Shown here piece by piece: positions 52,926 to 64,000 of a DNA stretch of 64,000 bases. Location: NCBI RefSeq assembly GCF_001971705.1, contig NZ_CP019327.1, positions 2,604,001 to 2,668,000 of the forward strand. The letters run 5' to 3'. The position numbers were made by a program, and so were the translations under genes. The notes beneath the pieces are model-generated. The model was not told where the DNA came from. It did not search any database and was given only the letters and a program-made list of their open reading frames with translations. This DNA comes from Natronorubrum daqingense (lineage in GTDB: Archaea > Halobacteriota > Halobacteria > Halobacteriales > Natrialbaceae). How positions within the stretch are numbered: the first letter of the stretch is position 1; every line of letters starts with the position of its first letter.

Positions 52926-53348
52926 ATGAGTCAAGCGACGCTCGGCGACGACGAGGAACTGTTCGGTGAAGCGGCCAACGAGATGCGCGAAGACGTGGAG
53001 TCATCGCTCGAGGACGCCTGGGACGCCCTTCCGGCGGCGGACGAGATCTGGGAAACCGACGCGGACAACGTGTTGGGCGTACTCAACGGCCTCAAAACCG
53101 CACTCGACGTCGGTGACGCCGAGGACCACCTTCGCGACGCCAAAAAGTGGTTCACGATGGGCCAGCGAGCGGACGCCTTCGAGGACGCCGACGACCTCGA
53201 GGCGGAAATCGAGACGCTCGAGGAAGCCATCGGGGACATCGCCGACGCGGGCGAGCAAGTCGGCGACCTCACCTCGACGATTCCAGCCCTCCGTGGCACG
53301 CTCGAGGATGCTGGATCCGTCGACGATGCCGACGCAGACGAGGAGTAA
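52926..53348 (+). CDS. DUF5790-like haloarchaeal helical protein
   Basis: A 140-residue acidic helical protein: SQATLGDDEELFGEAANEMREDVESSLEDAWDALPAADEIWETDADNVLGVLNGLKTALDVGDAEDHLRDAKKWFTMGQRADAFEDADDLEAEIE. This is the haloarchaeal DUF5790 family by recognition. CTTTTAACC lies about 29 nt upstream of 52926. Function unknown. Confidence 0.8.
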   Translation: MSQATLGDDEELFGEAANEMREDVESSLEDAWDALPAADEIWETDADNVLGVLNGLKTALDVGDAEDHLRDAKKWFTMGQRADAFEDADDLEAEIETLEEAIGDIADAGEQVGDLTSTIPALRGTLEDAGSVDDADADEE

Positions 53349-53467
53349 CGAACCGATTCGCGGTCGTCGACACCGACGCCCGTCCGAACGTCTCGCGAAC
53401 GCCGGTTGCAGTTCCTGAGCCGTTCGTCTCTCTGTTTCCGTCTCCGTCGCCCGTCGTGTCCCGCGTC

Positions 53468-54205
53468 CTATCGTCGCTCCGGCCGCGAGACGTCGCGGTC
53501 GGCGACCGCCTCGAGGAGGTCCGCGAGCGACGCTGCGGCCAGTTCGAGCAGTTCCTCGCCGCGTGCCTCCTCGCCCGCTTCCGGATCACCGACGACGCCG
53601 TTTTCCGTAAACTCCGCCGCATCGTAGGCCAGATTCGCGTGACTCTGCCACTCGCCCCAACCGTCGGCGCGGCCGTCTTGGGCCTCCTCGAGTCGGTCCT
53701 CGCGAACCAGATCGGGTGCGCAGTGGCGAAGGAGTGCCGTCTCGAGGGGCCCGCCGTGGCCCATATCGCTCGAGTGCTCGCCGACGGCCTCGAACCAGGT
53801 GAACGGGACGGCGTACGCGTCGCCGCTTCGGGTGAGTCGGCCGCCGACCGCTCGCAGCGCGTCGACGTTGCCACCGTGGCCGTTGACCACCACGACTCGC
53901 TCGAGACCGTGGTGAGCGAGGCTCTCGATCGATTCGCGGACGTAGTCTCGGAACGTGTCTTCGGACACCCACATCGTCCCGGGGAACTGGCGGTGTTCCT
54001 CGGCGATTCCGATTGGAATCGCCGGCGCACGGACGACCGCGAGATCTGTTTTCTCGAGGCCAGCGTCGGTGACGGCCTCCGCGGTGATCACGTCAGTTCC
54101 GAGGGGGGCGTGGGGGCCGTGTTGTTCCGTACTCCCGACGGGGACGACCGCGATGTCCGTCCCGAAGTCGCGAACGTCGGTCCACGTCGCGTCGCGTAAG
54201 TCCAT
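53468..54205 (-). CDS. Creatininase-family amidohydrolase (ArfB-like)
   Basis: A 245-residue metal amidohydrolase: VVPVGSTEQHGPHAPLGTDVITAEA gives ligands E27, H29 and D38; VVVNGHGGNVDALRA and HSSDMGHGGPLETALLRH hold further ligands. Archaeal ArfB, a creatininase homologue, deformylates a pyrimidine in riboflavin and F420 synthesis, a plausible role here. Starts at 54232 or 54205 are possible; 54205 matches the family N-terminus. Confidence 0.83.
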   Translation of the reverse strand: MDLRDATWTDVRDFGTDIAVVPVGSTEQHGPHAPLGTDVITAEAVTDAGLEKTDLAVVRAPAIPIGIAEEHRQFPGTMWVSEDTFRDYVRESIESLAHHGLERVVVVNGHGGNVDALRAVGGRLTRSGDAYAVPFTWFEAVGEHSSDMGHGGPLETALLRHCAPDLVREDRLEEAQDGRADGWGEWQSHANLAYDAAEFTENGVVGDPEAGEEARGEELLELAAASLADLLEAVADRDVSRPERR

Positions 54206-54445
54206 GTTGGTGTACTCCCACGGGAGCGGCATGAAACTCTCGGTGACCGGGTTCTCGGTCCGCTCTCCTCTCTGTCCCCACGGTGGCCTGACGAAGTTCA
54301 CTCGTCGGCCAGTGCGACACTCTTCCGATCACCGTACGTTTTCGAACACCAGAACCGAAAAATCACGTCGTAGCCTGCTGAACGGAACGAATTCCGGCCA
54401 TCAAGTACTTTCCGCTGTCCGTTCTAGCGTCGGAGTGACTCCGCC

Positions 54446-55144
54446 GTGAACGCTGGTCTCTTTCGCGCTGGCTTCGATGCATTGCCCTTCGAAATCGCCC
54501 TGGTGGATACAGCAGGTACCATCGTGTACGCGAACGAAACGTGGGTCGAATTCGGCGACGCCAACGGGAACACCCACGATACCTGCTGGGTCGGTGAGAA
54601 CTATCTTCGCGTTTGTCGCCGGGCCGACGACTCGACGGCGACGCTGGTGGCAGACGGTATCGAGGCATTGCTGGCCGGAACGCGGACGCACTTCCAACTC
54701 GAGTACCCGTGTCACTCTCCCGACGAGTACCGCTGGTTCCACCTCGAAGCGACGTCGCTTACGCACGACGGCGAACGGTACGCACTCCTCGCACACGTCG
54801 ATATCACGGCTCGAAAACAAGCCGAACTCCAGCGGGATACGCAGATCGAACAACTGAAAACCATCGTCACGGTGCTCTCTCACGACATTCGAAACCCGCT
54901 CGGAGTGATTCAGGGATACGCTGCCAAACTCGAGACTGCTGAGGCTGATTCCGACGCGGTCGAAGCGATCCAGGAAAGCGCAGATCGGATCGCTGATATG
55001 ATCGAGTCGATCCTCGAGTTCGCCCGAACACAGAGCCTCAACGATGTCTCTCGGGTTACCGTCGCAGACGTTGCGCGGGAATCGTGGGCGCAGACGGCGA
55101 CCGTCGAGGCGTCGCTGACTATCGACTCGTCGGGCAGTGTCTAG
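54446..55144 (+). pseudogene. Sensor histidine kinase truncated by an insertion sequence
   Basis: A 232-residue remnant. PAS domain about 10-125 (FEIALVDTAGTIVYANETWVEFGD, WFHLEATSLTHDGERYALLAHVDITARKQAE); HisKA helix with phospho-His146 (VLSHDIRNPLGVIQGYAAKLE); then sequence runs into the IS left end at 55132, and the stop TAG (55142-55144) lies inside the terminal repeat. The HATPase_c domain needed for kinase activity is absent and is not found beyond the IS. GTG 54446 has a GGAGTGA 8 nt upstream. It may survive as a sensor stub. Confidence 0.85.
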
Positions 55145-55875
55145 TTAGGCCAGTTTGAGAAGTGAGCAGGTCGTAGAGTTAGTTTGGAACAATGCTCGTA
55201 GACCTGCTCAGCGAGAGCTACGCGGCGGAATTTGATGAATGTTGGGAGCGTGAGCGGACGGCGACGCCCGTCAGGGTGTTCGCAGTCCGTCTCCACGCGA
55301 CCGGTTGTTCTCTTCGAGAGACACAAGCAATTCTTCGCTTGATCGGTGTGGAACGCTCTCATCAAGCGATCTGGAACTGGGTACATCGGCTGGCTGACAG
55401 CGTTCCAGACCCGCCGACGGCGAAGCCGTCGCGGGTCGCCATTGATGAAACCGCTGTCAGGATTAACGGAGACTGGTCTTGGGTATACGCTGCAATAGAC
55501 TTGGACTCAAAACTAATTCTCGATGTCGCAGTGTTCGGACGTCGAGGCACCGATCCAGCTGCTGCGTTTCTGCATCGGTTGACCGAGAAACACGATCTAT
55601 CCAATACCGTGTTTCTCGCTGATGGCTATGGATATCTGACTGCCCTCTCTCGATTAGGATTGAGCGGTCAGCTCGACTACGTTGATCGAAACCTGATCGA
55701 AAAGTGGTTTCACACCTTGAAGATGAGAGTTGACCGCTTCCATAACTCGTGGGTGGGCAGTCGGGCGAGCGTCAGAGAATGGCTTGAACAGTTTGTACAC
55801 TACTACAACACACAACGACCACATCAATCACTCAACGGACAGACGCCAGCGGAGGTGCTAAACTAGACAGTGCCC
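55132..55875 (+). mobile_element. IS6-type insertion sequence (744 bp)
   Basis: Left end GGGCAGTGTCTAGTT (55132-55146) and inverted right end GGGCACTGTCTAGTT (reading from 55875) differ by one base. One transposase gene nearly fills it. Flanking 8-bp sequences do not match, so no target duplication is seen. Both ends carry TAG in the terminal repeat, supplying stop codons to the kinase remnant, to the transposase and to rimI. Confidence 0.85.
55192..55866 (+). CDS. IS6-family DDE transposase
   Basis: A 224-residue transposase: helix-turn-helix near 40-65 (SLRETQAILRLIGVERSHQAIWNWVHR), DDE candidates D85 (AIDETAVRI), D144 (FLADGYGYL) and E170 (NLIEKWFHTLKMRVDRFHNSWVG). Length is typical for short haloarchaeal IS6 relatives. 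The stop lies inside the right terminal repeat. The gene looks intact. Confidence 0.9.
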   Translation: MLVDLLSESYAAEFDECWERERTATPVRVFAVRLHATGCSLRETQAILRLIGVERSHQAIWNWVHRLADSVPDPPTAKPSRVAIDETAVRINGDWSWVYAAIDLDSKLILDVAVFGRRGTDPAAAFLHRLTEKHDLSNTVFLADGYGYLTALSRLGLSGQLDYVDRNLIEKWFHTLKMRVDRFHNSWVGSRASVREWLEQFVHYYNTQRPHQSLNGQTPAEVLN

Positions 55876-56349
55876 GAGTTTGTGAATCATCACGATCGCA
55901 TCCTCTCCGTCCCGATAGTACTCGGGCACCGTTCGCAACGCCTCGAAACCGAACTGTCGGTACAGGCGTTTTGCCCGCTCGTTCGACCGTCGTACCTCGA
56001 GTTTGACCGAATCGGCTCCCCGCGCGGCAAGGACCGCGAGCGCTCGAGAGAGTAGTGCCGACCCGACACCCGTCTTCCGATTGTCGGGGTGGACGGCGAT
56101 ATCCTTTACGTGGCCGAGTTGGCGGCCGAACCCGTCGGTGAGGTCAGCAACGATGTAGCCGGCGACGGCCCCACCCTCGAGCGCTACGAGAAATCCGGGA
56201 GAGCCCAAAAACCGTTCGAACGCGTCGTAGGGCCACGGCTGGGCGAACGATTCGTTCTCGATACGAGCGATCGCGAGTAAATCCGCACGCTCGGCGGGTC
56301 GAATGGAGAAGCCTTCGTCCGCGTTCACCCAGGAAGCCGGCCGTGTCAC
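55858..56349 (-). CDS. rimI: RimI-type N-acetyltransferase with IS-derived C-terminus
   Basis: A 163-residue GNAT related to ribosomal-protein/N-terminal acetyltransferases: IRPAERADLLAIARIENESFAQPWPYDAFERFLG, VKDIAVHPDNRKTGVGSALLSRALAVLAARGADSVKLEVRRSNERAKRLYRQFGFE. The last residues (GHCLV) and stop come from the right end of the IS, replacing the native tail. The fold is otherwise complete, so activity may persist. GTG 56349 is my best start (CTTCTTTG about 28 nt upstream); GTG 56328 is the alternative. Confidence 0.8.
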   Translation of the reverse strand: MTRPASWVNADEGFSIRPAERADLLAIARIENESFAQPWPYDAFERFLGSPGFLVALEGGAVAGYIVADLTDGFGRQLGHVKDIAVHPDNRKTGVGSALLSRALAVLAARGADSVKLEVRRSNERAKRLYRQFGFEALRTVPEYYRDGEDAIVMIHKLGHCLV

Positions 56350-56452
56350 GGGTGGACGTACTCCCGGCGCGCTCAAAGAAGTAGCGCTGGCCAACGCGAT
56401 GTCGGCCGACGAGACGGCAATCCACGCAACGGCGCCAGCACGCCCTACCACC

Positions 56453-56947
56453 TCACTGCGCCGGAATCGCGTCGGTGTCGAATTGCTCCGTCAGCCGCTT
56501 GAGTTCTTCGAGTGCGTCTTGTTCTTCCCGAAGATTCTCCTCGAGCAGGTCCGCACCTTCGTCTAGCCCGAGTTGATCTGCGAGTGGAATCAGGTTGCCG
56601 TAGGCCGCAATTTCGTAGTGTTCCGTCTTTTCCGCAGCCGCCATATTGTGGTAGTCGAGGACCTCCTGGGAGGGCGACTCGGCCGCAAACTCCTCGTACT
56701 CCTGAATGAGCCCCTCGATTCCTTCACACTCTTCTTTCTCGGGGGGCTCGCCGAACAGGTCGAAGACTTCCTCTAAGCGTTCGATCTGGGTTTCAGTCTC
56801 CTCGCGATGTTCGGCGAACGCCTGTGAAATCTCCTCGCGTTCGGTGTTCGACTCGAGGTCCTCGAGCGTGTCCATCAGCTGATGCTCGGCGTGATAGATG
56901 TCCTCGAGACCGTGTTCGAACAGGTCCTGAATCGTGTCCATGCTCAT
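56453..56947 (-). CDS. Ferritin-like DUF892 (YciE/YciF) protein
   Basis: A 164-residue four-helix protein: IQDLFEHGLEDIYHAEHQLMDTLEDLE, HREETETQIERLEEVFDLFGEPPEKEECEGIEGL, and AAAEKTEHYEIAAYGNLIPLADQLGLDEGADLLEENLREEQDALEEL. The Glu/His pairs are those of the stress-induced YciE/YciF family. Starts 56947 and 56941 are both ATG; the difference is two residues. Confidence 0.9.
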   Translation of the reverse strand: MSMDTIQDLFEHGLEDIYHAEHQLMDTLEDLESNTEREEISQAFAEHREETETQIERLEEVFDLFGEPPEKEECEGIEGLIQEYEEFAAESPSQEVLDYHNMAAAEKTEHYEIAAYGNLIPLADQLGLDEGADLLEENLREEQDALEELKRLTEQFDTDAIPAQ

Positions 56948-57020
56948 AGCGGGATCAGCCGATCGTTCGCCACTCGCGCGAAAAAGTCACGAGCCTGCGA
57001 CGGCAGGTCACGAGGGCCGC

Positions 57021-57329
57021 CTACGGCTCGTCTCCACCGTCGTCACCGCCAGTTACTGTACTCTCGACTCGATCCGCGTACGCCTCGAGATCCGCCGCCA
57101 GCGTCCGCGCTTGATCGGACGTCAGTTCACACTCGATCAGATGCTTCGGCAGATGTTCTTCGGCGAGATTGTCGAGTTCGAACTGCAACCGGACGGTCGT
57201 CGGCTCGTCCGCATCGGTCGTCGCGTTTACGACCGCGACCGACTCCCACTCGAAATCCCGGCCCGTCGCCGTCGCTTCGACGTACTCGAGCGTCGTGTGT
57301 GCAGTGACCGAAATCAGTCGATCGGACAT
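57021..57329 (-). CDS. DUF6360-like haloarchaeal protein
   Basis: A 102-residue acidic protein: DRLISVTAHTTLEYVEATATGRDFEWESVAVVNATTD, TVRLQFELDNLAEEHLPKHLIECELTSDQARTLAADLEAYADRVE. This layout matches the haloarchaeal DUF6360 family as I recall it. Function unknown. The gene stands 73 bp downstream of the DUF892 stop in the minus direction. Confidence 0.72.
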   Translation of the reverse strand: MSDRLISVTAHTTLEYVEATATGRDFEWESVAVVNATTDADEPTTVRLQFELDNLAEEHLPKHLIECELTSDQARTLAADLEAYADRVESTVTGGDDGGDEP

Positions 57330-57852
57330 ACCCTATCAACCATCGTCCGAATACTTAGCAGCCGCGACCAGGCACCATCGTCCATTCGATGTCGGGCGAC
57401 GCCTCGTCCCGGTCACCTCGGACCCATTCGGTGACCCTCGAGTCCGTCTCTACTGCGCTACTTCGAACGGTCAGTCCAACCGGGCTACAAACTCGACCGG
57501 AGTACTGCCCCATGTTCCGGTTGTTTTTGCCCCTACACCGTGCCCGATCGAACATCCTACTGGAGTTCAACAACTGAACAGACCAATCGAGACACAGCTG
57601 CGACAGTCACGACCGCACGCACCTGCTGATACCCCAACCGACACACGACCACCTCTCGAGAGTGAATGTGACCAACCACAGGTGACGTCTACGTCGTTCA
57701 CACCTCCCCCTCTCACCTCACAAGATAACACGCCGCTGAAAACTCCAGATTTTTACGTCAAAGATAGCGGCAGAACTAACCGATAGAGCCGAGTACGGGT
57801 ATCGCTTGCGGGCGAAGCGGTACTTATGCCGATCCTGTTCGAAAGAGTAGCC
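57330..57852. other. Gene-free region
   Basis: 523 bp without a supported CDS. The left part holds the DUF6360 promoter; TACTTATGCC (57820-57829) is the TATA for the 48-residue gene at 57853. The middle is C/A-rich on the plus strand (57600-57720) and shows no repeats. Confidence 0.5.
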
Positions 57853-57999
57853 ATGACTGATGCGGGCAACTGCAACCCCGAGCCACTCGACTCTGAGGAA
57901 GACTCAACTAACCGTGACGACGCGCATCTCGACGACATCGAAGAGGGTGCCGGTTGCACAGAGATCTGGGAACACCTCGCCGAAAAGCGCAATGAGTGA
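57853..57999 (+). CDS. Small acidic haloarchaeal protein (48 residues)
   Basis: Reads TDAGNCNPEPLDSEEDST, then DDAHLDDIEEGAGCTEIWEHLAEKR. Two Cys in a conserved-looking setting (GAGCTEIWEHL) and a TATA box 27 nt upstream support a real gene. Similar mini-proteins are common in haloarchaea next to DUF7119 genes (from memory). Function unknown. Confidence 0.6.
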   Translation: MTDAGNCNPEPLDSEEDSTNRDDAHLDDIEEGAGCTEIWEHLAEKRNE

Positions 58000-58050
58000 G
58001 TCCCCAACGGCAGCATCGCCATTTATTACGTTGAGAGGGCTAGCAAGGTT

Positions 58051-58746
58051 ATGACTGACAATCGGGCCGGCGACCGCTCACGAACCAGGCGCGATCGAAG
58101 GCGCTCAGTTCCAACGGATCGTGAATCACCCGTCGGTGAGCCAGTTATTCGTGGAGACGAATCAGTCACCGGTACACGAGCCCGTGACGCCGTCCAATTT
58201 GACCCAGATAATCCAGACAGCCTCGCCGATGCCGCCGAAACCGTCCGCGAATTTGCGAGTGGCTCGACGAACGACGACCACCTCTACATGCTCCGCGGCG
58301 CCGCCGCATGTGCCGCTCTCGTCCGCGGTGAAGGATCGTACAAAGCAGCAGCCGAACGTACCGACGGCGAAGCCACGATCTCCTTCATCCGAAAATGGGC
58401 CCGCGTTCACGACCTTCCTCGAGCAGTCCGCAAGCAGGTCGCACTCGGCGGAATTGCACCCACTGCTGCAAAACACATCGCCCGCGTCGGTGGCGAAGCG
58501 AGACACCTCCTCGCGTGGGCCACACTCGATGGGAACCTCACCGTCCGCGACGTCCGCGCGGTCGCAAGCGCCGTCAACGACGGCACCCCTATCGAACACG
58601 CCCTCGCCGACCACAACGTCACACTGGGACAACTCGAAATAACACTCTCTCCGACAACCTATCGCGATCTCCGCCGCCGCGCCTCGATCGACGGAACCAA
58701 TCCCGGAGCGATCGTCACCGACGCACTCGAGCAGTACTTCGAGTAA
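58051..58746 (+). CDS. DUF7119-like DNA-binding protein
   Basis: A 231-residue protein: basic N-terminus, then SLADAAETVREFASGSTNDDHLYMLRGAAACAALVRGEGSYKAAAERTDGEATISFIRKWARVHDLPRAVRKQVALGGIAPTAAKHIARVGGEARHLLAWATLDGNLTVRDVRAVASAV, which resembles the ParB/KorB HTH region, and a C-terminal ribbon-like tail. It fits the haloarchaeal DUF7119 family. TTTATTACG lies about 27 nt upstream of ATG 58051. Confidence 0.78.
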   Translation: MTDNRAGDRSRTRRDRRRSVPTDRESPVGEPVIRGDESVTGTRARDAVQFDPDNPDSLADAAETVREFASGSTNDDHLYMLRGAAACAALVRGEGSYKAAAERTDGEATISFIRKWARVHDLPRAVRKQVALGGIAPTAAKHIARVGGEARHLLAWATLDGNLTVRDVRAVASAVNDGTPIEHALADHNVTLGQLEITLSPTTYRDLRRRASIDGTNPGAIVTDALEQYFE

Positions 58747-58863
58747 GTGGTGACGAAGCGGTCACCAGATTACAAGTCGATGACGCTTCTTTCTCGTACC
58801 AGCAGCCACTGACTGACGAAGAAAGAAACGTTTAACCATTACTCGACGGAAGTAGCATACGAA

Positions 58864-58936
<73 letters not shown>

Positions 58937-59297
58937 GCTTTCCTGTCGCGAGCAAATTCGCGAGCGACAGGTAACGGAACCGGCGCGATTTGAAGTAGAC
59001 CAGAAAGGCACAGCGAAGCGAGCATTTCTGGGCGTAGTTCACAATCGCGCCCGGCCCGCTTTCCTGTCGCGAGCAAATTCGCGAGCGACAGGTAACGGAA
59101 CCGGCGCGATTTGAAGTAGACCAGAAAGGCACAGCGAAGCGAGCATTTCTGGGCGTAGTTCACAATCGCGCCCGGCCCGCTTTTACTCGAGCAATCACTC
59201 GAGCGACGGGTAACGGGCTTGGTATAATTTGAAGGAGACGGATCGAAGCCTGCACGACGGACCGAGCAAGAACGTCTCGGTATAATTTACGACAGTT
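58937..59297 (+). repeat. 121-bp tandem trailer repeat carrying copies of the tRNA-Lys 3' end
   Basis: Units 58937-59057 and 59058-59178 are identical over 121 bp; a third, diverged unit runs to about 59297. Each contains hairpin 1 (CCTGTCGC / GCGACAGG), an inverted T-arm (CCGGCGCGATTTGAA), hairpin 2 (CAGAAA / TTTCTG; GAGACG / CGTCTC in the third), and, in units 1 and 2, a displaced tRNA-Lys 3' end (GTTCACAATCGCGCCCGG) with one extra base in the T-loop. No coding potential. Confidence 0.9.
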
Positions 59298-59491
59298 AGA
59301 TTGATACTAGCGAATTCTACGAACTGGCACCACACGAGTTAGTGTACGGTATTCCGCGGATCGGCTCCATAATGCAGTTCCAGGCTAGCTACCAAGAGGT
59401 TCCACCGACGCTTCAATTGCGCTGTAAGCAAGGTTAACGACTGCAAAGTCGGATCACGGGCCAATGTCACGATAAAATTACGAGAACTCAA

Positions 59492-59566
59492 GCCAAGGGC
59501 CGGATTTGAACCGGCGGTGGGCGGCTCTGCAGGCCGCTGCGTTCGGCCGGACTCTGCCACCTTGGC
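59492..59566 (-). tRNA. tRNA-Cys (anticodon GCA)
   Basis: A 75-nt cloverleaf on the minus strand: acceptor GCCAAGG / CCTTGGC, anticodon stem GCGGC / GCCGC with loop CTGCAGA, T-arm GCCGG-TTCAAAT-CCGGC. In haloarchaea tRNA-Cys usually ends the rRNA operon. Here a terminator-like hairpin precedes it (59648-59683) and a TATA-like CTTAAAC lies about 29 nt upstream (59591-59598 on the plus strand), so independent transcription is likely. Confidence 0.95.
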
Positions 59567-59647
59567 GCAATCTCGTCTTATCACCCCGTTCGTTTAAGCA
59601 TAGCGGTACAGTACAGCCGTTGCTATCTAACTGTATTGGCTATACGC

Positions 59648-59683
59648 AAAAAACCCACAGAGCGATTGCTGTTGCTCTGTGGG
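59648..59683 (-). terminator. rRNA operon terminator
   Basis: On the minus strand CCCACAGAGC and GCTCTGTGGG (59674-59683 and 59654-59663) form a perfect 10-bp stem with a 10-nt loop, followed by T6. It lies between 5S and tRNA-Cys. Confidence 0.65.
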
Positions 59684-59694
59684 CTTGTTATGAG

Positions 59695-59716
59695 TTCAAT
59701 CCCGTGAGGGATTGAA
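59695..59716 (-). other. Hairpin downstream of 5S rRNA
   Basis: TTCAATCCC and GGGATTGAA are perfect 9-bp arms around a 4-nt loop, 12 nt past the 5S 3' end. It may protect or guide processing of 5S. It occurs once, so it is not a CRISPR repeat. Confidence 0.5.
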
Positions 59717-59727
59717 AGAGTATGAGT

Positions 59728-59849
59728 GAAGGCGGCGAATCGGGGATCCCAGAGGCTCGCGCACTCCAGTACGTGCCGATACGCAGACGAGCTTATCTTC
59801 CGTGTTCGGGATGGGTACGGGAGGCACCTCGTCGCTCTGGCCGCCGTAA
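59728..59849 (-). rRNA. rrf: 5S ribosomal RNA
   Basis: Minus strand begins TTACGGCGGCCAGAGC and contains CCCGTACCCATCCCGAACAC and GAGTACTGGAGTGCGCGAG-like blocks (here ACGTACTGGAGTGCGCGAG), closing with TTCGCCGCC. About 122 nt, normal for haloarchaea. Ends are good to a few bases. Confidence 0.93.
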
Positions 59850-59969
59850 CGCCGATCGACGGACTCGAACCGTCGCTAAACCGTAATCGGTGGTCTCCGA
59901 CCGTGTGTATGTGTAGTCCAGTTTGCGTCCGGACCCGTTCACCGCGTCACGGATCCAATGCGATAATGT

Positions 59970-62890
<2,921 letters not shown>

Positions 62891-62901
62891 CATCGGATCG
62901 G

Positions 62902-62922
62902 GATTACATCAAAGATGTAATC
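62902..62922 (-). other. Hairpin upstream of 23S rRNA
   Basis: GATTACATC-AAA-GATGTAATC is a perfect 9-bp stem with a 3-nt loop in the 16S-23S spacer, about 12 nt before the 23S 5' end. It is a likely part of the 23S processing stem region. Confidence 0.5.
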
Positions 62923-63121
62923 GTTAAGTGACCCGGGAACGGGTCCAGTGGACGCCTGGACTACACGTACACACGGTCTCATCTGCACGCCGGTAGACGG
63001 CCGGCCTGCATTGACCCTTCCCAGCCACACTTGCGCGGGCTGGTGCATCGGTTCTGCTTCGGATTCAATCCTCGGGCCGTCTCCCACTTAAGAGACACGA
63101 TCCGTGATTGACTCCGAGTCA

Positions 63122-63193
63122 TGGACCCACAGGGATTCGAACCCTGGGCATCCTCCTTGCAAAGGAGGCACTCTACCACTGAGCTATGGGCCC
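63122..63193 (-). tRNA. tRNA-Ala (anticodon TGC) in the rRNA spacer
   Basis: Minus strand GGGCCCA...TGGGTCC acceptor, anticodon arm CTCCT-TTGCAAG-style loop with TGC, T-arm CAGGG-TTCGAAT-CCCTG. It sits in the 16S-23S spacer, its usual archaeal position. Confidence 0.95.
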
Positions 63194-63345
63194 ACGTCCA
63201 CCACTCGATGGTGGACACGAGATGACTGTTAGCCTTGGTAGTTCTGAGGTGCTCGATCGGCCTAACGGTGGGCGATCGAACGTGAACTGCGTGACGGATA
63301 ACCGTCACGACTTCTGGGCTGGGGCAACGCCCCAGTCCCGGTCTG

Positions 63346-64000
<655 letters not shown>

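Noticed and set aside
58937-59178. 121-bp tandem units considered as a CRISPR array
   Set aside because: The whole unit is repeated, with no variable spacers, and it carries tRNA-derived parts. There are no cas genes.
59695-59716. TTCAATCCC...GGGATTGAA considered as a CRISPR-type repeat
   Set aside because: It occurs once only; it is a hairpin next to 5S rRNA.

Overview
The window is haloarchaeal chromosome, most likely from the Natrialbaceae or a close relative (inference). Four things point there. Coding DNA is GC-rich and rich in CTCGAG and GTCGAC. Proteins are strongly acidic. Most genes lack a Shine-Dalgarno site but have a TATA-like box 25-30 nt before the start codon, which suggests leaderless transcripts; I used this to choose many starts. 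The right end is a minus-strand archaeal rRNA operon ordered 16S, tRNA-Ala, 23S, 5S.

1-7.3 kb: an M29 aminopeptidase with a duplicated 3' scrap, a universal stress protein, a cupredoxin lipoprotein followed by a 26-residue membrane peptide, a three-gene FAD reductase / VOC dioxygenase / alpha-beta hydrolase operon, a GCS2 glutamate-cysteine ligase and an MFS transporter. 7.3-11.0 kb: an AT-richer accessory segment with two orphan genes, a doubly nonsense-mutated pseudogene and a structured untranslated region. It is bounded by direct copies of the 3' end of tRNA-Arg(TCT).

11-31 kb: a poly-aspartate lipoprotein, the UPF0200/UPF0201 pair, SRP54, a toxin-antitoxin-like pair next to an orphan HicB, a flavoprotein disulfide reductase, two divergent rhodaneses, a degenerate polysaccharide deacetylase, a rubrerythrin-like protein, thiE-thiM, acetyltransferases, a PAP2 phosphatase, and a siroheme nitrite/sulfite reductase overlapping an F420-type FrhB flavoprotein. 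31-37 kb: the translation and secretion cluster ftsY, pfdA, rpl18a, eif6, rpl31e, rpl39e, split by an ASCH-domain gene and a membrane protein.

37-58.8 kb: a LigT-type RNA phosphodiesterase, two ABC-2 export systems around a TPR-DUF424 pair, sufS, a PadR regulator, cold-shock protein, a queuosine/archaeosine-precursor transporter, a second M29 aminopeptidase, an aldo-keto reductase, Azf-type glucose-6-phosphate dehydrogenase, mptD, a creatininase-family (ArfB-like) hydrolase, and an IS6-type insertion that cuts a histidine kinase and replaces the end of rimI. 58.8-64 kb: tRNA-Lys with a 121-bp tandem trailer repeat, tRNA-Cys, 5S, 23S, tRNA-Ala and the 3' part of 16S.

The most unusual signal is a modular element found at three places (7.75, 10.8-10.97 and 58.9-59.3 kb). 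In the tRNA sense it reads: tRNA 3' end, hairpin 1, inverted copy of that tRNA's T-arm, hairpin 2, then a displaced direct copy of the tRNA 3' end. At both intact tRNA genes the displaced copy carries a one-base insertion at the same T-loop position. The module is tandemly repeated after tRNA-Arg and tRNA-Lys, and a third copy marks the far edge of the 3.1-kb accessory segment. Family assignments are from recognition of motifs; no database search was possible.
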